The notes below the pieces were generated by a model. That model searched no databases. It was not told the origin of the DNA and worked only from the letters and a program-made list of their open reading frames with translations. A DNA stretch of 64,000 nt from Lepas anatifera (Eukaryota > Arthropoda > Thecostraca > Lepadidae): NCBI GenBank assembly GCA_034440635.1, contig JAOTON010001685.1, forward strand, positions 817,001 through 881,000. The letters are read 5' to 3'. The position numbers and the translations under genes were made by a program. This document shows, in pieces, positions 12,219-23,384 of the stretch (positions are counted from its first letter, which is position 1; each line of letters starts with the position of its first letter).

Positions 12219-12291
<73 letters not shown>

Positions 12292-12323
12292 CAGACAGAG
12301 AGACAGAGAGACAGAGAGAGAGA
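12212..12323 (+). repeat. (GA)n microsatellite just inside the intron
   Basis: About 110 bp of GA/GACAGA repeat starting five bases after the donor site at 12207. Confidence 0.96.
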
Positions 12324-14256
12324 ATACTCTAGTCTGATGAAAATATGGATATATCTTAACCCGCGCCCTGCCGGCGGTGCTGTTTTTTCCTCCTCTCGCC
12401 GTTTCAATGCGAATATCTACATCCAACTAACCGTCCCGATAATAATGCCCGGAGTAGCTGTTCCTATGTCAATTCTGCATCATTCCCGAAAAACAGAAAG
12501 TAGATACCTTTTCAACTTTTTGCGTAAAGCGAAAGTTATTGAGATGATGTTTGCGCTTTTTTACTCAGGCCGGGCAGTGGCGGCCCGTGCCGCGGCCCGC
12601 TGGGGCCCGCGACAGCCTCTGACACACACCGGGCTCGTCAGCGCAGGCGGAAGGTAGAAGGGTTTCGTTGTTTCGTCAGCTGATAGCGATCGAGGGGACG
12701 ATAAGGACTCAGGTGAAAATACGGAACAATGGCCCAGCCAGCATCTCTAACGCTTGCTTCCTGGAAAACGTCCCCAGACGGCATGGCGACAGCGCCATGC
12801 CGTCTGCACATGCTCGTCGGCACGGCCGCCACACTCAGCGGGCAGGCACCGGCGCCAGGTGCCGTAACCGCCTGTCTGAGGCTGTACCCGGGACACGGGG
12901 GAAACGGCAGCGGCCGCGCGTGGCGACCGCTGTGGTCGGGATGACACTGCAAGGTTTGGTTAAAATGACTAATTTAGGCACATTTGATAGGAATTCATGT
13001 GTGAAACATATACGAACAAGGTGAAAGATGATTGAGGTTTCTTTTGAGTCCCTGTAATGCACATATGACCGTCTACAATTCAAGTTCTCTATCAGTAAAC
13101 CAGATTAGGTTTTTCAGCCATGCCGGCAGGGCGCGTAACTCCCGGGGTGCCGGCAGAGCGCGGGTTTAGTCGGTTTAAATGGTGTGTGAAACCTGATTCG
13201 CAGTGCTGAGATATGGTAAATCCTCTGGTACTGTTACGTTTACTGAAAGACTATTCTCCGGCGAACCGGTCATAAATCCGTCAAACGCTAAATCTGGTAC
13301 ATTATTCTTGGACGGCGCTCTTTCCCGGCTGGTTTTCATCCCACTGTGGACACCTCCTCCCACCCACCTCCCCGTCCAGTGTCAGAAATGGAGGAGCCAA
13401 CGCTGCAGCAGTTTGCTGTGGCTTGCCTTCATTTTTGGTAAGTCAGCTCCGAGATAACGGGAACTCTCTGTGTTTCCCAAGAAGTCGTCTTCTCTCAACC
13501 TAGAGGACGAGGAAGATGCACACAGCTCGCAAATGACGTTTGGCTTTTTTCGTCAATATGTATGAAAGTTTTCAGCTTAGATAACGTCGAACTTGTGTGC
13601 GAAATATGAACAGACGAAGGGGATTTAAAGATTGCATGAGGTGCGCATGTGATGTCCAAGTCATTGCTCGAAGTCCGCAGTAGGCGTCATAATGGCCAGC
13701 AGGTTGCAGAAAAAAACTGAGAACGAGCCGAACAACCAGTCAAGACACAAGCGGGAGCAAATTAAGTTGCTAACATGGAAAGCTCCCACGCCATTGGAAA
13801 TCAGCCAAGTATAAAGGCATGCTGGACTAAGCAAGCTTAAATCATGTAAGCTCCAACAGCCATGTGTCATCAACACTAGGTACCCTTGGTAGGACTTTGT
13901 GAGCAAAACTTTGGGAAAATGTTTCCTCTGGGCTAAAAAGGATGAAACATGACCCCAACAGACCCCCCACAACCCCTGGTACAAACACTTCAGTTGTCCC
14001 GCGCATTCTCTGTCGTCAGCACCCAATCAATCACCTGTCAAACTAGGCGGTTACGCATAATTGTGCATCGCCTCGTTTCGAATTCGATGCACTGCTACTA
14101 ATTGCCTTGCTGTGGGAGCGGTTGTTTTCGGCGCGGGTAGCTTTGATCGCCGCTTCAAGAACAGATCAAAGCGCTCTGTAAGGTTGTTAGGCCGGCTGCT
14201 GTGGTGGAGCACCGGAGTAATGCAACCCACCGCCACCGATAGTTATGTCTTGGTAT
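12324..14256. other. Intronic, no assigned gene
   Basis: GC-rich patches at 12570-12660 and 12720-12950 stay open in more than one frame but match nothing I know. At 13380-13437 a 58-bp segment is bounded by a good acceptor and donor (CCGTCCAG; TG then GTAAGT), but its phases do not fit the midasin exons. Direct repeats (TGCCGGCAGGGCGCG / TGCCGGCAGAGCGCG) lie near 13124-13165. Confidence 0.4.
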
Positions 14257-14884
14257 CTGGCCGGAACCAGCCCGCAGAAATCTCCACTGGTCATCAGGAA
14301 GAGGGCCGGAACCAGCCTGCAGCAATCCCCACTGGTCATCAGGATGGGAGAGTCTGGTCAAACCCAGCATGCAGCAATGCCCACTGGTCATCAGGATGGG
14401 AGAGTCTGGCCGGCAACAGCCCGGGGAAGTCCCCACTGGTCATCAGGAAGAGGGCCGGAACCAGCCTGCAGCAATCCCCACTGGTCCTCAGGATGAGTGC
14501 TTCTGGTCGGAACCGGCCCGCAGGAATCCCTACTGCTCATCAGGATGGGAGTGTAACCGGAACCAGCCCGCAGCAATGCCCACTGGTCATCATGAAGAAG
14601 GCCGGAACCGGCCTGCAGCAATCCCCACTGGTCATCAGGATGTGAGTGTCTGGCCGGAACCAGCCCGGGAAATCTCCACTGGTCATCAGAAAGAGGGCCG
14701 GAACCAGTCCGCAGCAATCCCCACTGGTCATCAGGATGGGAGAGTCTGGCCGGAACCAGCCCGCAGAAATCCCCACTGGTCATCAGAAAAGAGGGCCGGA
14801 ACCGGCCTGCAGCAATCCCCACTGGTCATCAGGATGTGAGTGTCTGGCCGGAACCAGCCCGGGAAATCTCCACTGGTCATCAGG
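14257..14884 (+). repeat. Minisatellite of 13 units with alternating lengths
   Basis: Thirteen copies of a unit containing GCCGGAACCAGCC...CAATCCCCACTGGTCATCAGGA. Two spacer forms alternate: a short unit of about 45 bp (AAGAGG after CATCAGGA) and a longer one of about 51 bp (TGGGAGAGTCTG). They form a dimeric higher-order repeat of about 97 bp. Most unit lengths are multiples of three, so long ORFs run through it on both strands; I take these as by-products of the repeat. Confidence 0.92.
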
Positions 14885-17800
14885 ATGGAAGAATGCGCTC
14901 TTGGGTATAGTAGGACAGTGTGTGGCGCAGTTTTGTCATGAAATTCCGCTGACTAGGAAAATATTCAAATGATGACACATGTGAATATTTTCCGGAACCC
15001 TCTAGAAACCCCCATTTACAGGGGCATGGCCGCAACGTCCCACGTCCAACAAGCGCGTGGTTAGACCAAACATCGTCATCGTTGAATTCAGCGACACCTA
15101 CGTAGCGGTAAGCTGAAGAAAGCGGCTGTGGTTATTTGTCGGTTATGGTGAATGTCCCAATCATCTTAACTGTCTGGAGTCAGAATTTGGTGTTGCAACA
15201 TCCTACCAATGGCAGCCCTATTCCACTCCCTGTCCCGCACAAAAAATAGTGGTTGACTGGATACACCGAATGTCTTTCATGTTACTAAATAATATATAGA
15301 GGTTTTCTGATGGGGACTAATCGACATGGTTTTCATTGTCCTCAATTTATAAGTCTGTAATTTATAACTGATAACCAACATCCCTCTGATATTGGTATAC
15401 CTCTGGAATTTGAAATGCTAAGAATACTAAGCTAAGATTCTGCAACATAGGCGTTTTGTTTCCGAAGTTTCGGGAACTTTCGCCTGCAACACAATTATGC
15501 ACCGCTAATTTTCAACATTACAGCACATTCATCTCGAGCCAAGCGCAGAAGCATAGGAACACATTGGCTTGTTTCTGCCTAATGGATTGTGCGCGTTGCT
15601 GTGTGAACTGCAGCCAGGCTGTTTGAGATAGTTTTAGCGGTCGCAACGGTAGTTTTAGCGGTCTGAATGAGCAAACTCGTAAAGTGCTCTCCGAATCTGT
15701 TGTGCATTGTTTTGGCAGGGCTTTGCATTCATTGCCTCATAATGTCTCGTTTGATGGAGTTCGGCGTTACTGGATGAGCTGTTCGATAAATGATGGTCTA
15801 AAGATAGTTGTATGGAGTGTGGACGGAGAGAAAAGTACCCCGTATTGTGAGGGCAATCGTCGGGTGTTACCGTTGTGACTGTCGGCGTTAACAAGCTTCG
15901 CTAAAATGTGTATTCCTGGCATGTAGCCAGGGGGAATGTAACCTGATAAAGGCGAATGCGGCAGTGACTTGCGCTACTCTGGCGCGAATAATTTAAAGGG
16001 AATGCCGTGTTATGATGAAATTCCAGGCTGGAGTGGTTTAATGAGTAGTTCTCCTGAATATGACGAATTTGGCTATATTTTACCTAATATGGCCGATTGT
16101 CCCATGCTTTGTATTATATCATTTATCTTCCCAAGTAAGCGGTAGAATCGCCGCAACACGCGTACAGTCATTATTTGATAGCGGTTCTTGTTGCCATGGA
16201 GTCAAGCTTTGTTGCAATATGCATCATTTTTGATGAGTGGTTGTATCTAACAATCTCCTCGGCAACAATATCCCATTTTTTCAATGTATGCCATTGTTTT
16301 CTGGGTCAGGTGTGTTCGAAAATAATGCTGAATTCTATTCTTTTAGCATTCTGAGTATTTACCCTCAATGATGGTAGGATGAACAAGCGACACCACAGAA
16401 CAAGTGAAGAAGGAGAATCAAAAACATTATTCGCCTTCGCATCGGCACATTGGCCCCTTTGTGCCATCCCACATTCTTTGGACAAGCAGGGCCGCCCAGA
16501 GTTTCGTTCCCTCAGTCGGGCATCAGCATTACTCACCTGGCAATGACTACCAATGCTCATGTGAGCGCCTGGGAAGGAGAGTGCCAGGATGGCGTGAGTT
16601 GTATTTGCTAGGGTTATTTATCCGCGATCAGAAACCTCTGGTTTAAATATGATTTCTAACAGGAGATTTTTCGATATGCTTTATCTTTTAGCTACCTCAG
16701 TTCTAATCCCATTAAGAAGTGCAGCATTCTTTGAAATGCTGCAAGAAAACAGCGATATCTTGGAAGTGGAGTCTGGATATATTTTTTTCGGTTATCTTAA
16801 TGCCTGGCTTTCTGTCCTGATGGTGTTTACCAGTGCGGGCCGCTTACCCCAGGTCAGATTGTCTGAGCGGCGGGGTAGGAGACTGAGTGGGATTCAGTGG
16901 ACTTAGATTGTTTGTATTCCCGCCGGGGGCTACACTTCATTACAATCGAGGATCTTATGTCAAGGGAGAGCAACACAGAAAAAGGTAATGCAAATAGAGT
17001 TTCCGAAATCAACCCCGATTTGGTCAAGCCATACTGCAGGCCACGTTGTGCGTTGAAACTTAATTCCGTGCAATGTTCAAAGCAGATGCGAAGAGCTGTG
17101 TTAGGGCCTTCACTACGCGAACGATTTTTGCGGGACCAAACCAGCCCGCGCGTGAGCAGAAACAATGATCCCCTGGGCCGCAGCCCCGGGTGTCTAGGCG
17201 CTTTTTGTGCATTTCTGAGGCAGTGTCGCTTTGGACGGGAGGAATTCGACGGCGAGTGGTTAGCGAGATGGCTTTAGGCGCAGCGGTCTGGGGTTAATGA
17301 TCAGCGAGCTCCCGTCAGTATCGTAATTTGATACCGGAATGTCTGCATACGTGAGCGATGCTAACCGGACACCCAAAAAGACGCTATACCTCAAGTTGGC
17401 AAGTGATATTTCCGGGCAGCCCTAATGCCGGGGTGGTCCATGCTGATTTTGCATTTCTGGACTGTACCAGCTGGTAGATTCCAGCAGCACGTGTGCCGCC
17501 AGGAGTCAGTAGTTACCATGGAAACTGGACGCTGGGCAGGCCACGAGCTCGCCTATCCATTATCACAAGGAGTGGCGCGGCGTTAAACATCTCCAAATAG
17601 ATCAGGAATGGTGCGGACGTTATCTGTATTGGCGGCTCTGTCGTCTTGCCCCGTCACCTAGGATGAATTTCACCGTGCCCGTTGCGTCTCACTCCTACCT
17701 GATTGTATAGGGGAGGCCGGGGGTCACTTTCAAATGACGGCACTGATACCGCACACCCCTCCAGTGTCACCGTCTCTCAAATATTTTAGGAATTTTAGCA

Positions 17801-18635
17801 TTAACGAGACTGTCCAGCGCAGGGTCTCGCCGCAATTGCTGGTCTTCCTTCTCAGGGGCGAACGCTGGAGCGCTGTTTGGGAGTGAGTAAAACCTAGCGT
17901 TTTTTTTTAAGGAAATCTGCAAACAATTTCATCATTGGGGCATGATCCCTTGCCCCCCATGCGTCCGGCAGTGTGCTTTCTGCCTATTTCCGTTCATTGT
18001 CGGAGTGCTGGAGGTATCTCACTGTCACGTGATCTCTGCTGTTGTTTTTTATGCCTGGCCTGTGGTTATTCTGGGCCGGGACAGGCTCCGTCCGCCCAGA
18101 TGTCTAGTGTACAGGATGTGTTTATTCGGCGCTGGGCTGTGGCATATCGCACCATGCCGCCGTCTCGGGACCGAGATAACGAGACTTGTCAGCGCAGTCT
18201 GTCTCTGTTGTCTCAGTCTGAAGCTTCCAATTAGTCGGTGGGAGGCGGCCCAGGTCGCCGTGGCCTGCCCCCGACAAATACTGATGAGACACCGATAGCT
18301 CAGCCTCTCCGCACCACGACATGCCGGTGCCCGGCCACGCAGCGCTTGCCAGCTTTCTATCTCATCGCGCCGGCCCAGCTCTGACCGGTGCTTCCCCAAG
18401 GCGTGCACGTTTTATGCCTCTGTCGGACCTGATAAAGGATGTAATCTTAGATATGAAGTGCCTTTCGTTTTATGACGGCCGTATTTTACAGCACGGCTCT
18501 TGTGTGGCCCATTTCTGTGTGCGGTTAATGTGGAACAAGGGCGTTTGTCAGCTAGCTCGGACCGGTTCTCATTTTTTGGAAGTGTTGTGACTGCTGAGAC
18601 TGCCACTCCGGAGAGTACCGGCCAGTGGACCCACT
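14885..18635. other. Intronic, nothing recognised
   Basis: Short ORFs only, with no recognisable domain. Around 17740-17860 and 18110-18220 there are weakly similar CCGTCTC...CGAGAC...CAGCGCAG segments that may be an old duplication. A weak tRNA-like stretch lies near 17250-17310. I see no gene. Confidence 0.35.
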
Positions 18636-19070
18636 CACGTGATTGGTCAGCTGAAACCACCCAAGTGATGCCACCCCGTGATAGTTCAGCTGATATCCGT
18701 CACGTGATCGTTCAGCTGATGTGATTTGGCAGATGATACCACGCGATTGATCAGCTGACACCACGCGATTGGTCAGTTGATACCAAGCGATTGGTCAGCT
18801 CATACCATGGGATTGGTCAGCTGATACCGCGCGATTGGTCAGCTGATGCCACGCGATTGGTCAGCTGATACCAAACGACTGGCCAACTGATGCTACGCGA
18901 TTGGTCAGCTGACACCACGCGATTGGACAGCTGATACCAAACGACTGGTAAACGGATACCACGCGATTGGTCGGCTGATGCCACGCGATTGATCAGCTGA
19001 TTCCACGAGATTGTTCAGCTGATACCACGTGATGGACCAGCGAACACTACGCGATTGGTCAGCTGATGCC
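18636..19070 (+). repeat. 22-bp tandem array with ATTGG and CAGCTG in each unit
   Basis: About 20 imperfect copies of a 22-bp unit of the form CACGCGATTGGTCAGCTGATAC. Most units carry an inverted CCAAT box (ATTGG) next to an E-box (CAGCTG). Divergence is highest at the two edges (18636-18740, 19000-19070), as expected of an array renewed from the middle. Confidence 0.93.
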
Positions 19071-19771
19071 AGTCCCGAATCCTGACGAGAGCAGATGATC
19101 TGCTAATGTGCTCACTCGAGTGGAGAGTCAGCTGATTCCGCTCAGGAAATTTGGCGCCGTCCCGAAGGAGGTTGGCAGACTTGCTGATAATTCAATTTTT
19201 TTGGTCGACTCAACCCTGATTCACAGCGTAGCGCCTGACTCAACTCTGATTCACAGCTTAGCGCCTGACTCTGATTCTGACTTTATTCAAAGCGTTGAGC
19301 CGGTGAGTCGACTCTGACTCAGCCAGAATTCAGAAGTGAGTCGACTCAACTCTGATTCAATAAAACATTGAGGCTGAATGGACTCCGACTCAAAATAACG
19401 AAATAGTATGCATAAACTAAATATCCGTTCCCTTCAACAGTATGCAAATTATGCATTTAAGTACACAGGATGAGATAATGCGTGCCTTTGAAACTTCTGA
19501 GATTTTGGTCAGATAATCTCATCTGCTCTTGAAGTAGGCCTACCTGGTTTCTCTCATTAGTTAACTAATGTAGGTGGAATGGTAGTTAGACAATTCGTTG
19601 TGATTCGGAGCATTGCAACTCTCTGCGGAAAACTTTGTAAGTTGTAACCCTAGCTCATAACGGGGTAAACAAATTATTTTCCTTAATGGCGCGCGAACTA
19701 CGTAAAAGGTCATATAGCGACCATTTCAGGTCACCCCAAACATAAGCAAATATTAAAACTTCCTACTGTCC
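19071..19771. other. Intronic; GACTCA-rich imperfect repeats
   Basis: Positions 19204-19370 carry repeats of a CTGATTCACAGC-TAGCGCCTGACTC type (two good tandem copies of about 34 bp) and many GACTCA/GAGTCA words. The rest is AT-rich without a recognised feature. Confidence 0.5.
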
Positions 19772-20120
19772 CTGGAAACCAGGGATGCGGAGCCGACAAA
19801 AATTTTGGACGGCTCCGGTCCGGGGTTATGATTTCGGCTCCGGCTCCGGCTCCGCGTTCAAGTGTCCTAACGGCTCCGGCTCCGGGAAAAAAGTCGGCTC
19901 CGACCGGCTCCGGCTCCGGCAATGTACCTATATTCAAAATGTGATCGACACGTTCTCAAGGGCGTGAAAGTCCAACAGATACAAAGTGATTATGTATTTG
20001 TACGAATGAAAAACGGCGACTGGATGAACGAACGCTCTTGACCAGATGCCAAAGTCCAGTGAACCTCAAAACTGGACCAACCTACACTGCAGTGTATTCG
20101 TATGGCAAACTGCACTGCAC

Positions 20121-21118
20121 CATTGGTGGACGCAGGGGGGCCATTACGGTCATGCCACCCCCCCAAAGCGCTGGAAGGGGGGCAATCTATCTTTTGCCCC
20201 CCCCAACGGCGGAGAAATTTTTAAAAAAAGTGTTTACACTAGGTCTGTAGAGCAAAAAAATATTCGCTCCCACCTCCCCCTCCCCCCAGGAGGAGAGGTA
20301 GACATGGGTTTTAGCCCCCCTCCCAAAAAAACTCGGGTCTGCGTCCGCCCCCCCACCCACTGTACTATTATGACAAACAGAAATATGGGTCAGACATGCC
20401 CGCAAACCCACATAAAAATCAAAGATACAATCAAGTAAAGCTTGGACGGCCCGTAAAGAAAAATTTCGATGAGCTAACAGTGTTCACCATCGAAAAACAC
20501 ATCAGATAGGCTGATGGCATAATTCCTTTTCGAGAAAAATCGAAACCAACCACCCTAATAGCCAGGGCCCAGCAGCTGGTTCGCTCACTACATCACCCAA
20601 TCGCGGTTGGAGCGGGGCAGCAACATTGCCTCCAATATGTCTGCTCTTAGTCTGGACCTGAGATCAGTAAGCAGTAGCTTCATCGCAGAGAAAGCCTCTC
20701 CACGGACACCCGAGTAACTGGTAGCGCGGCCATTACCAGGCTAGCCGGCTGGATGATGGCTGAATATCTATCTAAGATGTTCCATACGGCCGCCCCCTTT
20801 AGGCGACCCAGGTTTTTGAAGTCGGCTAGTGCCGCATCGAGTGACGAGGATGCTGTTTTCTGCGCCTTTTGCCCTGAGTTCCCTCGACAGACCTAGTATA
20901 AACTACTTCTCCGAGTACATGATAGCTCTCCTGGGGGGAGGGGGTGGGAGCAAAGGTTTTATTGTTCAACAGACCTAGGGTAAACACCTTTTTCAAAAAA
21001 TTCTTCATAAACATAAAAAACATACGGTTTTTTTAAGAAAATCGGCAAAAATCGCCAAAAATTGGGCGGTTAGGGGGCAAATGCCCTTCCCCCATGGATC
21101 CGCCAGTGTCCACCAATG
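20121..21118 (-). mobile_element. Nested degenerate hAT element with long imperfect inverted repeats
   Basis: Both ends start CATTGGTGGAC when read inwards. The outer 60 bp, and an inner block of about 80 bp (20210-20300 against 20925-21005; GTGTTTAC-CTAGGTCTG, then CTCCCACCTCCCCCTCCC), are inverted copies. CCCCCATGGATCCGCCAGTG near 21089-21108 resembles typical hAT termini. I find no matching 8-bp TSD, so the exact ends are uncertain. A transposase remnant lies on the minus strand inside. Confidence 0.65.
20588..20732 (-). pseudogene. hAT transposase C-terminal (dimerisation) remnant
   Basis: Minus-strand reading of about 47 codons ending at a TAG (20588-20590). It contains GVRGEAFSAMKLLLTDLRSR and LRADILEAMLLPRSNRDW. 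The family pattern at this point in hAT transposases is C-ERSFSALKLIKT-LRS-M---RL, so the FSA-K-L-T-LR spacing fits. The rest of the transposase is missing or decayed. The usual Cys-Glu-Arg is replaced by Arg-Gly-Glu. Confidence 0.55.
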
Positions 21119-21476
21119 CTTTCATTTGTTGCCAATTTCTGCCCATGCTAAATGACCGGAGCGCATCCCCTGCCCAAGAGTGAGACAGTCTACGGAATAC
21201 CCTAGTTGCAATATTTCACTAATCTCGATATACATAACATATTGAGAAAATGTCACATTTCAGGTGAATACATGTGTTTCCATGCGACATCTCACGAGGT
21301 AAAATATGGACATTTCACGTTTGAGTTTTGGTAATTTTAGAACTCTTTGGGAGCCGAAGCCGGACCCTTTCTGACGGCTCCGGCTCCCGATCAAATGTGT
21401 TTCGGCGGCTCCGGCTCCGGGCAGAATGGTCGGCTCCGACCGGCTCCGGCTCCGGCTCCGCATCCCAGCTGGAAAC

Positions 21477-23027
21477 CGAAACATACAGAGTTCAGATGAG
21501 GACAAAAATAATGTCTTTGATTTAACAGATAACCGAGGGGATCTGTATTACCAAACATAATACCAGATCTATTAGAGGACATCTGCATGACCTAACATTT
21601 TGCTGCACTGCATAAGGAAAAATATTAACATGTGAGTTCGATGAGAAGACAAAGTTTTTTTCACTTCTAATTAATGCGCTTTGCTCTATTAACCATATAT
21701 AATGCATGAATTAGCCCACTACAAAACAATACCTCCTTATCCCTCCCCCTCCCCCAAAAAACCTGCCCATATGATAACAACAGTGAGTGCGACGAAGGTC
21801 AGTAATTATGATCAGCAAATCAGCAACATGATTATCGTTTATTGATAAGTTCAGTAGCAATAACTTCTCCAAGCACAAGTGAACCAAAGTTTCTGCCTTG
21901 CAAAGTTAGTAGCCCAGTCAGCATTAACAGACATGACGATAAAAGAAGCTCAGGACGCATCGCGTGTTATAAAACAAAGAGTATGGCTCATGCGGAAGAT
22001 CACGTGAGCTAAAGTACATCGTAAACCGGTTTATACCCTCAGGCTACGAAGGCAATTTCGCACGTGCGGAGCGTTGAGTTATCGCTTAGTACTTGCAGTT
22101 CTGTTTTTGTTCGGAGGGAAGTTGGGCTGGAAATTGTGGTTTGTTGAGTTGTTTGCAAGGGAGGATACGGATGTTTGGTTGTTTATTCTGTAGCTGAAGG
22201 TTTGCGCTACGAAAATAAAGATAGAGTGTTTATTGCTTAGACGAAAAACATTGTACAGACATATATGTGATGGTATTTGGGGTGGGTGATGTTTGTTTTG
22301 CCTGGAGTTACTTTAATTTGATTTTTCTCTCATCTAGAATTTTCGGAGTTCTGGCTATTTCGCCTTTTCAAGAAATAGAATTTCTTCTTATCATCATCCA
22401 CAGTACGATCAGATAAAATTACTACACACTGAACGTCAGAAAAAGGATTGTTATATGTTAAAACTGCTTCATTCACAGCCGATGTCCATGTTATCCCCTC
22501 ATATAAGATTACACCGGTCAACAAAATTTAACTTTTGTCGTGGATGCAACATAAAATAGTCCGTTTCTAAGGTAATTTGTGGCGCTGAACACGAATCTGG
22601 CAGCAGAAATGCCGTATCAGATCAGAATTTTGAGATCCAGTATGTCTGTGTGTCGTCTTTGTGCAAGCCTACTTGGCATCAGTGACATTGACAGTGCAAA
22701 ACCCAAGAGGTCTAGGAAAATGAACGTTTAGGTGTTTGTGGAGGCTAGGGTATTCTACCTTAAACTCGATTTTCATAGACCTATGCCAATATATTAGAGG
22801 TAAAACGAAGCCATATAAGTCAAATTCTGTATGTGGAGGGTAGCAATTGGGAAATGCCGTGATTATGCGATGCGAAGCCGGATATGGAGAGAAAGTGGCC
22901 TAAAGTAACATAGGAAAGGTCTGAGCCAATGTTCTCTGAAAATTTTAGGCCAAGGTCGTTCAAGGCCATTGACCTTTGACGTCAAAATATTACATTTTGC
23001 CTATAACGTGTACTGAAACTGGTACTA
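21477..23027. other. Intronic, no assigned gene
   Basis: AT-rich. A minus-strand frame at 22330-22524 (64 codons, including ITWTSAVNEAVLTYNNPF) looks protein-like but matches nothing I can name. CAAGGTC/TGACCTTTGACG words occur near 22950-22985. Confidence 0.35.
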
Positions 23028-23384
23028 TTTTTTATAAATTTTGTGCAAGTTGTTCCTGGTAAGGCTGCTGGAGTCGGAGTCTCACTAAAGTCATCAAGGG
23101 ACTTGTCACGGAGACCCCGACCCCACCACCCGAACGAGCAACTCCCTCAATGGAGGGTTAATTTAGAAGCCAAAGTTTAACGTCCCACAAAGCACAGGGA
23201 CGGCCGCCCCGCTCAGGTCACCCTCTCACCAGTCAGTTGCCAGCCGACCTGTACGTCGGGTAAACTATTAAGCGCCGGAGCGTCTCAGGGGAACCAATCC
23301 CAAGCCTGGACATGCACTGCCACTGCATGCTTCTGAGCAGCGGGCCGGAGCCCAACGCTCTACCAACTGAGCTACCGGGGCGGC
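23028..23384 (-). mobile_element. tRNA-derived SINE, copy 1
   Basis: On the minus strand it starts GCCGCCCCGGTAGCTCAGT, then TGGTAGAGCGTTGGGCTCC: a tRNA-like A box (TAGCTCAGTTGGTAGAGC) at about 23350-23384. A B-box-like GGTTCCCCTGAGACGC lies near 23280-23297. The body and an A/T-rich end reach about 23028. Copies at 36308-36655 and 44297-44652 have the same orientation and the same extent. It lies within TGACCTT-rich sequence. Confidence 0.82.

Larger units (their letters stand above)
19780..21468 (+). mobile_element. hAT-type DNA transposon with GGCTCC subterminal arrays
   Basis: Bounded by a perfect 8-bp TSD CTGGAAAC (19772-19779 and 21469-21476). The termini are inverted: CAGGGATGCGGAGCC on the left and GGCTCCGCATCCCAG on the right. 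Both ends carry arrays of GGCTCCGG (19785-19922 and 21343-21465). An 8-bp TSD and a terminal CAGGG are hAT features. No transposase of its own is visible. The interior is largely taken up by a second element (20121-21118). The two array copies share a long GTCGGCTCCGACCGGCTCCGG motif in the same orientation. Strand is nominal. Confidence 0.8.

Noticed and set aside
11796..12657. Long minus-strand Ser/Leu ORFs and plus-strand Arg/Glu ORF around 12206
   Set aside because: They read through the GA microsatellite; the midasin exon is on the opposite strand to the longer ones.
13380..13437. 58-bp segment with good splice signals between the two midasin exons
   Set aside because: It can follow the first exon in phase but ends in a phase that does not fit the exon at 43102, and midasin order needs nothing there. 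Direct joining of the two named exons is simpler.
14061..14839. Repeat-protein gene in the minisatellite
   Set aside because: Open frames occur on both strands and in more than one frame, explained by unit lengths divisible by three. No start context or flanking exon signals.
18636..19070. CRISPR array
   Set aside because: Units are contiguous with no unique spacers, diverge gradually and lie in a eukaryotic intron.
20121..21118. Matching 8-bp TSD for the inner hAT relic
   Set aside because: Flanks CACTGCAC and CTTTCATT (or TCCACCAA with a shorter right end) do not match, so no TSD is claimed.
23350..23384. Functional tRNA gene
   Set aside because: Only the 5' half is tRNA-like. The B-box region is displaced and the same unit recurs twice with SINE bodies.
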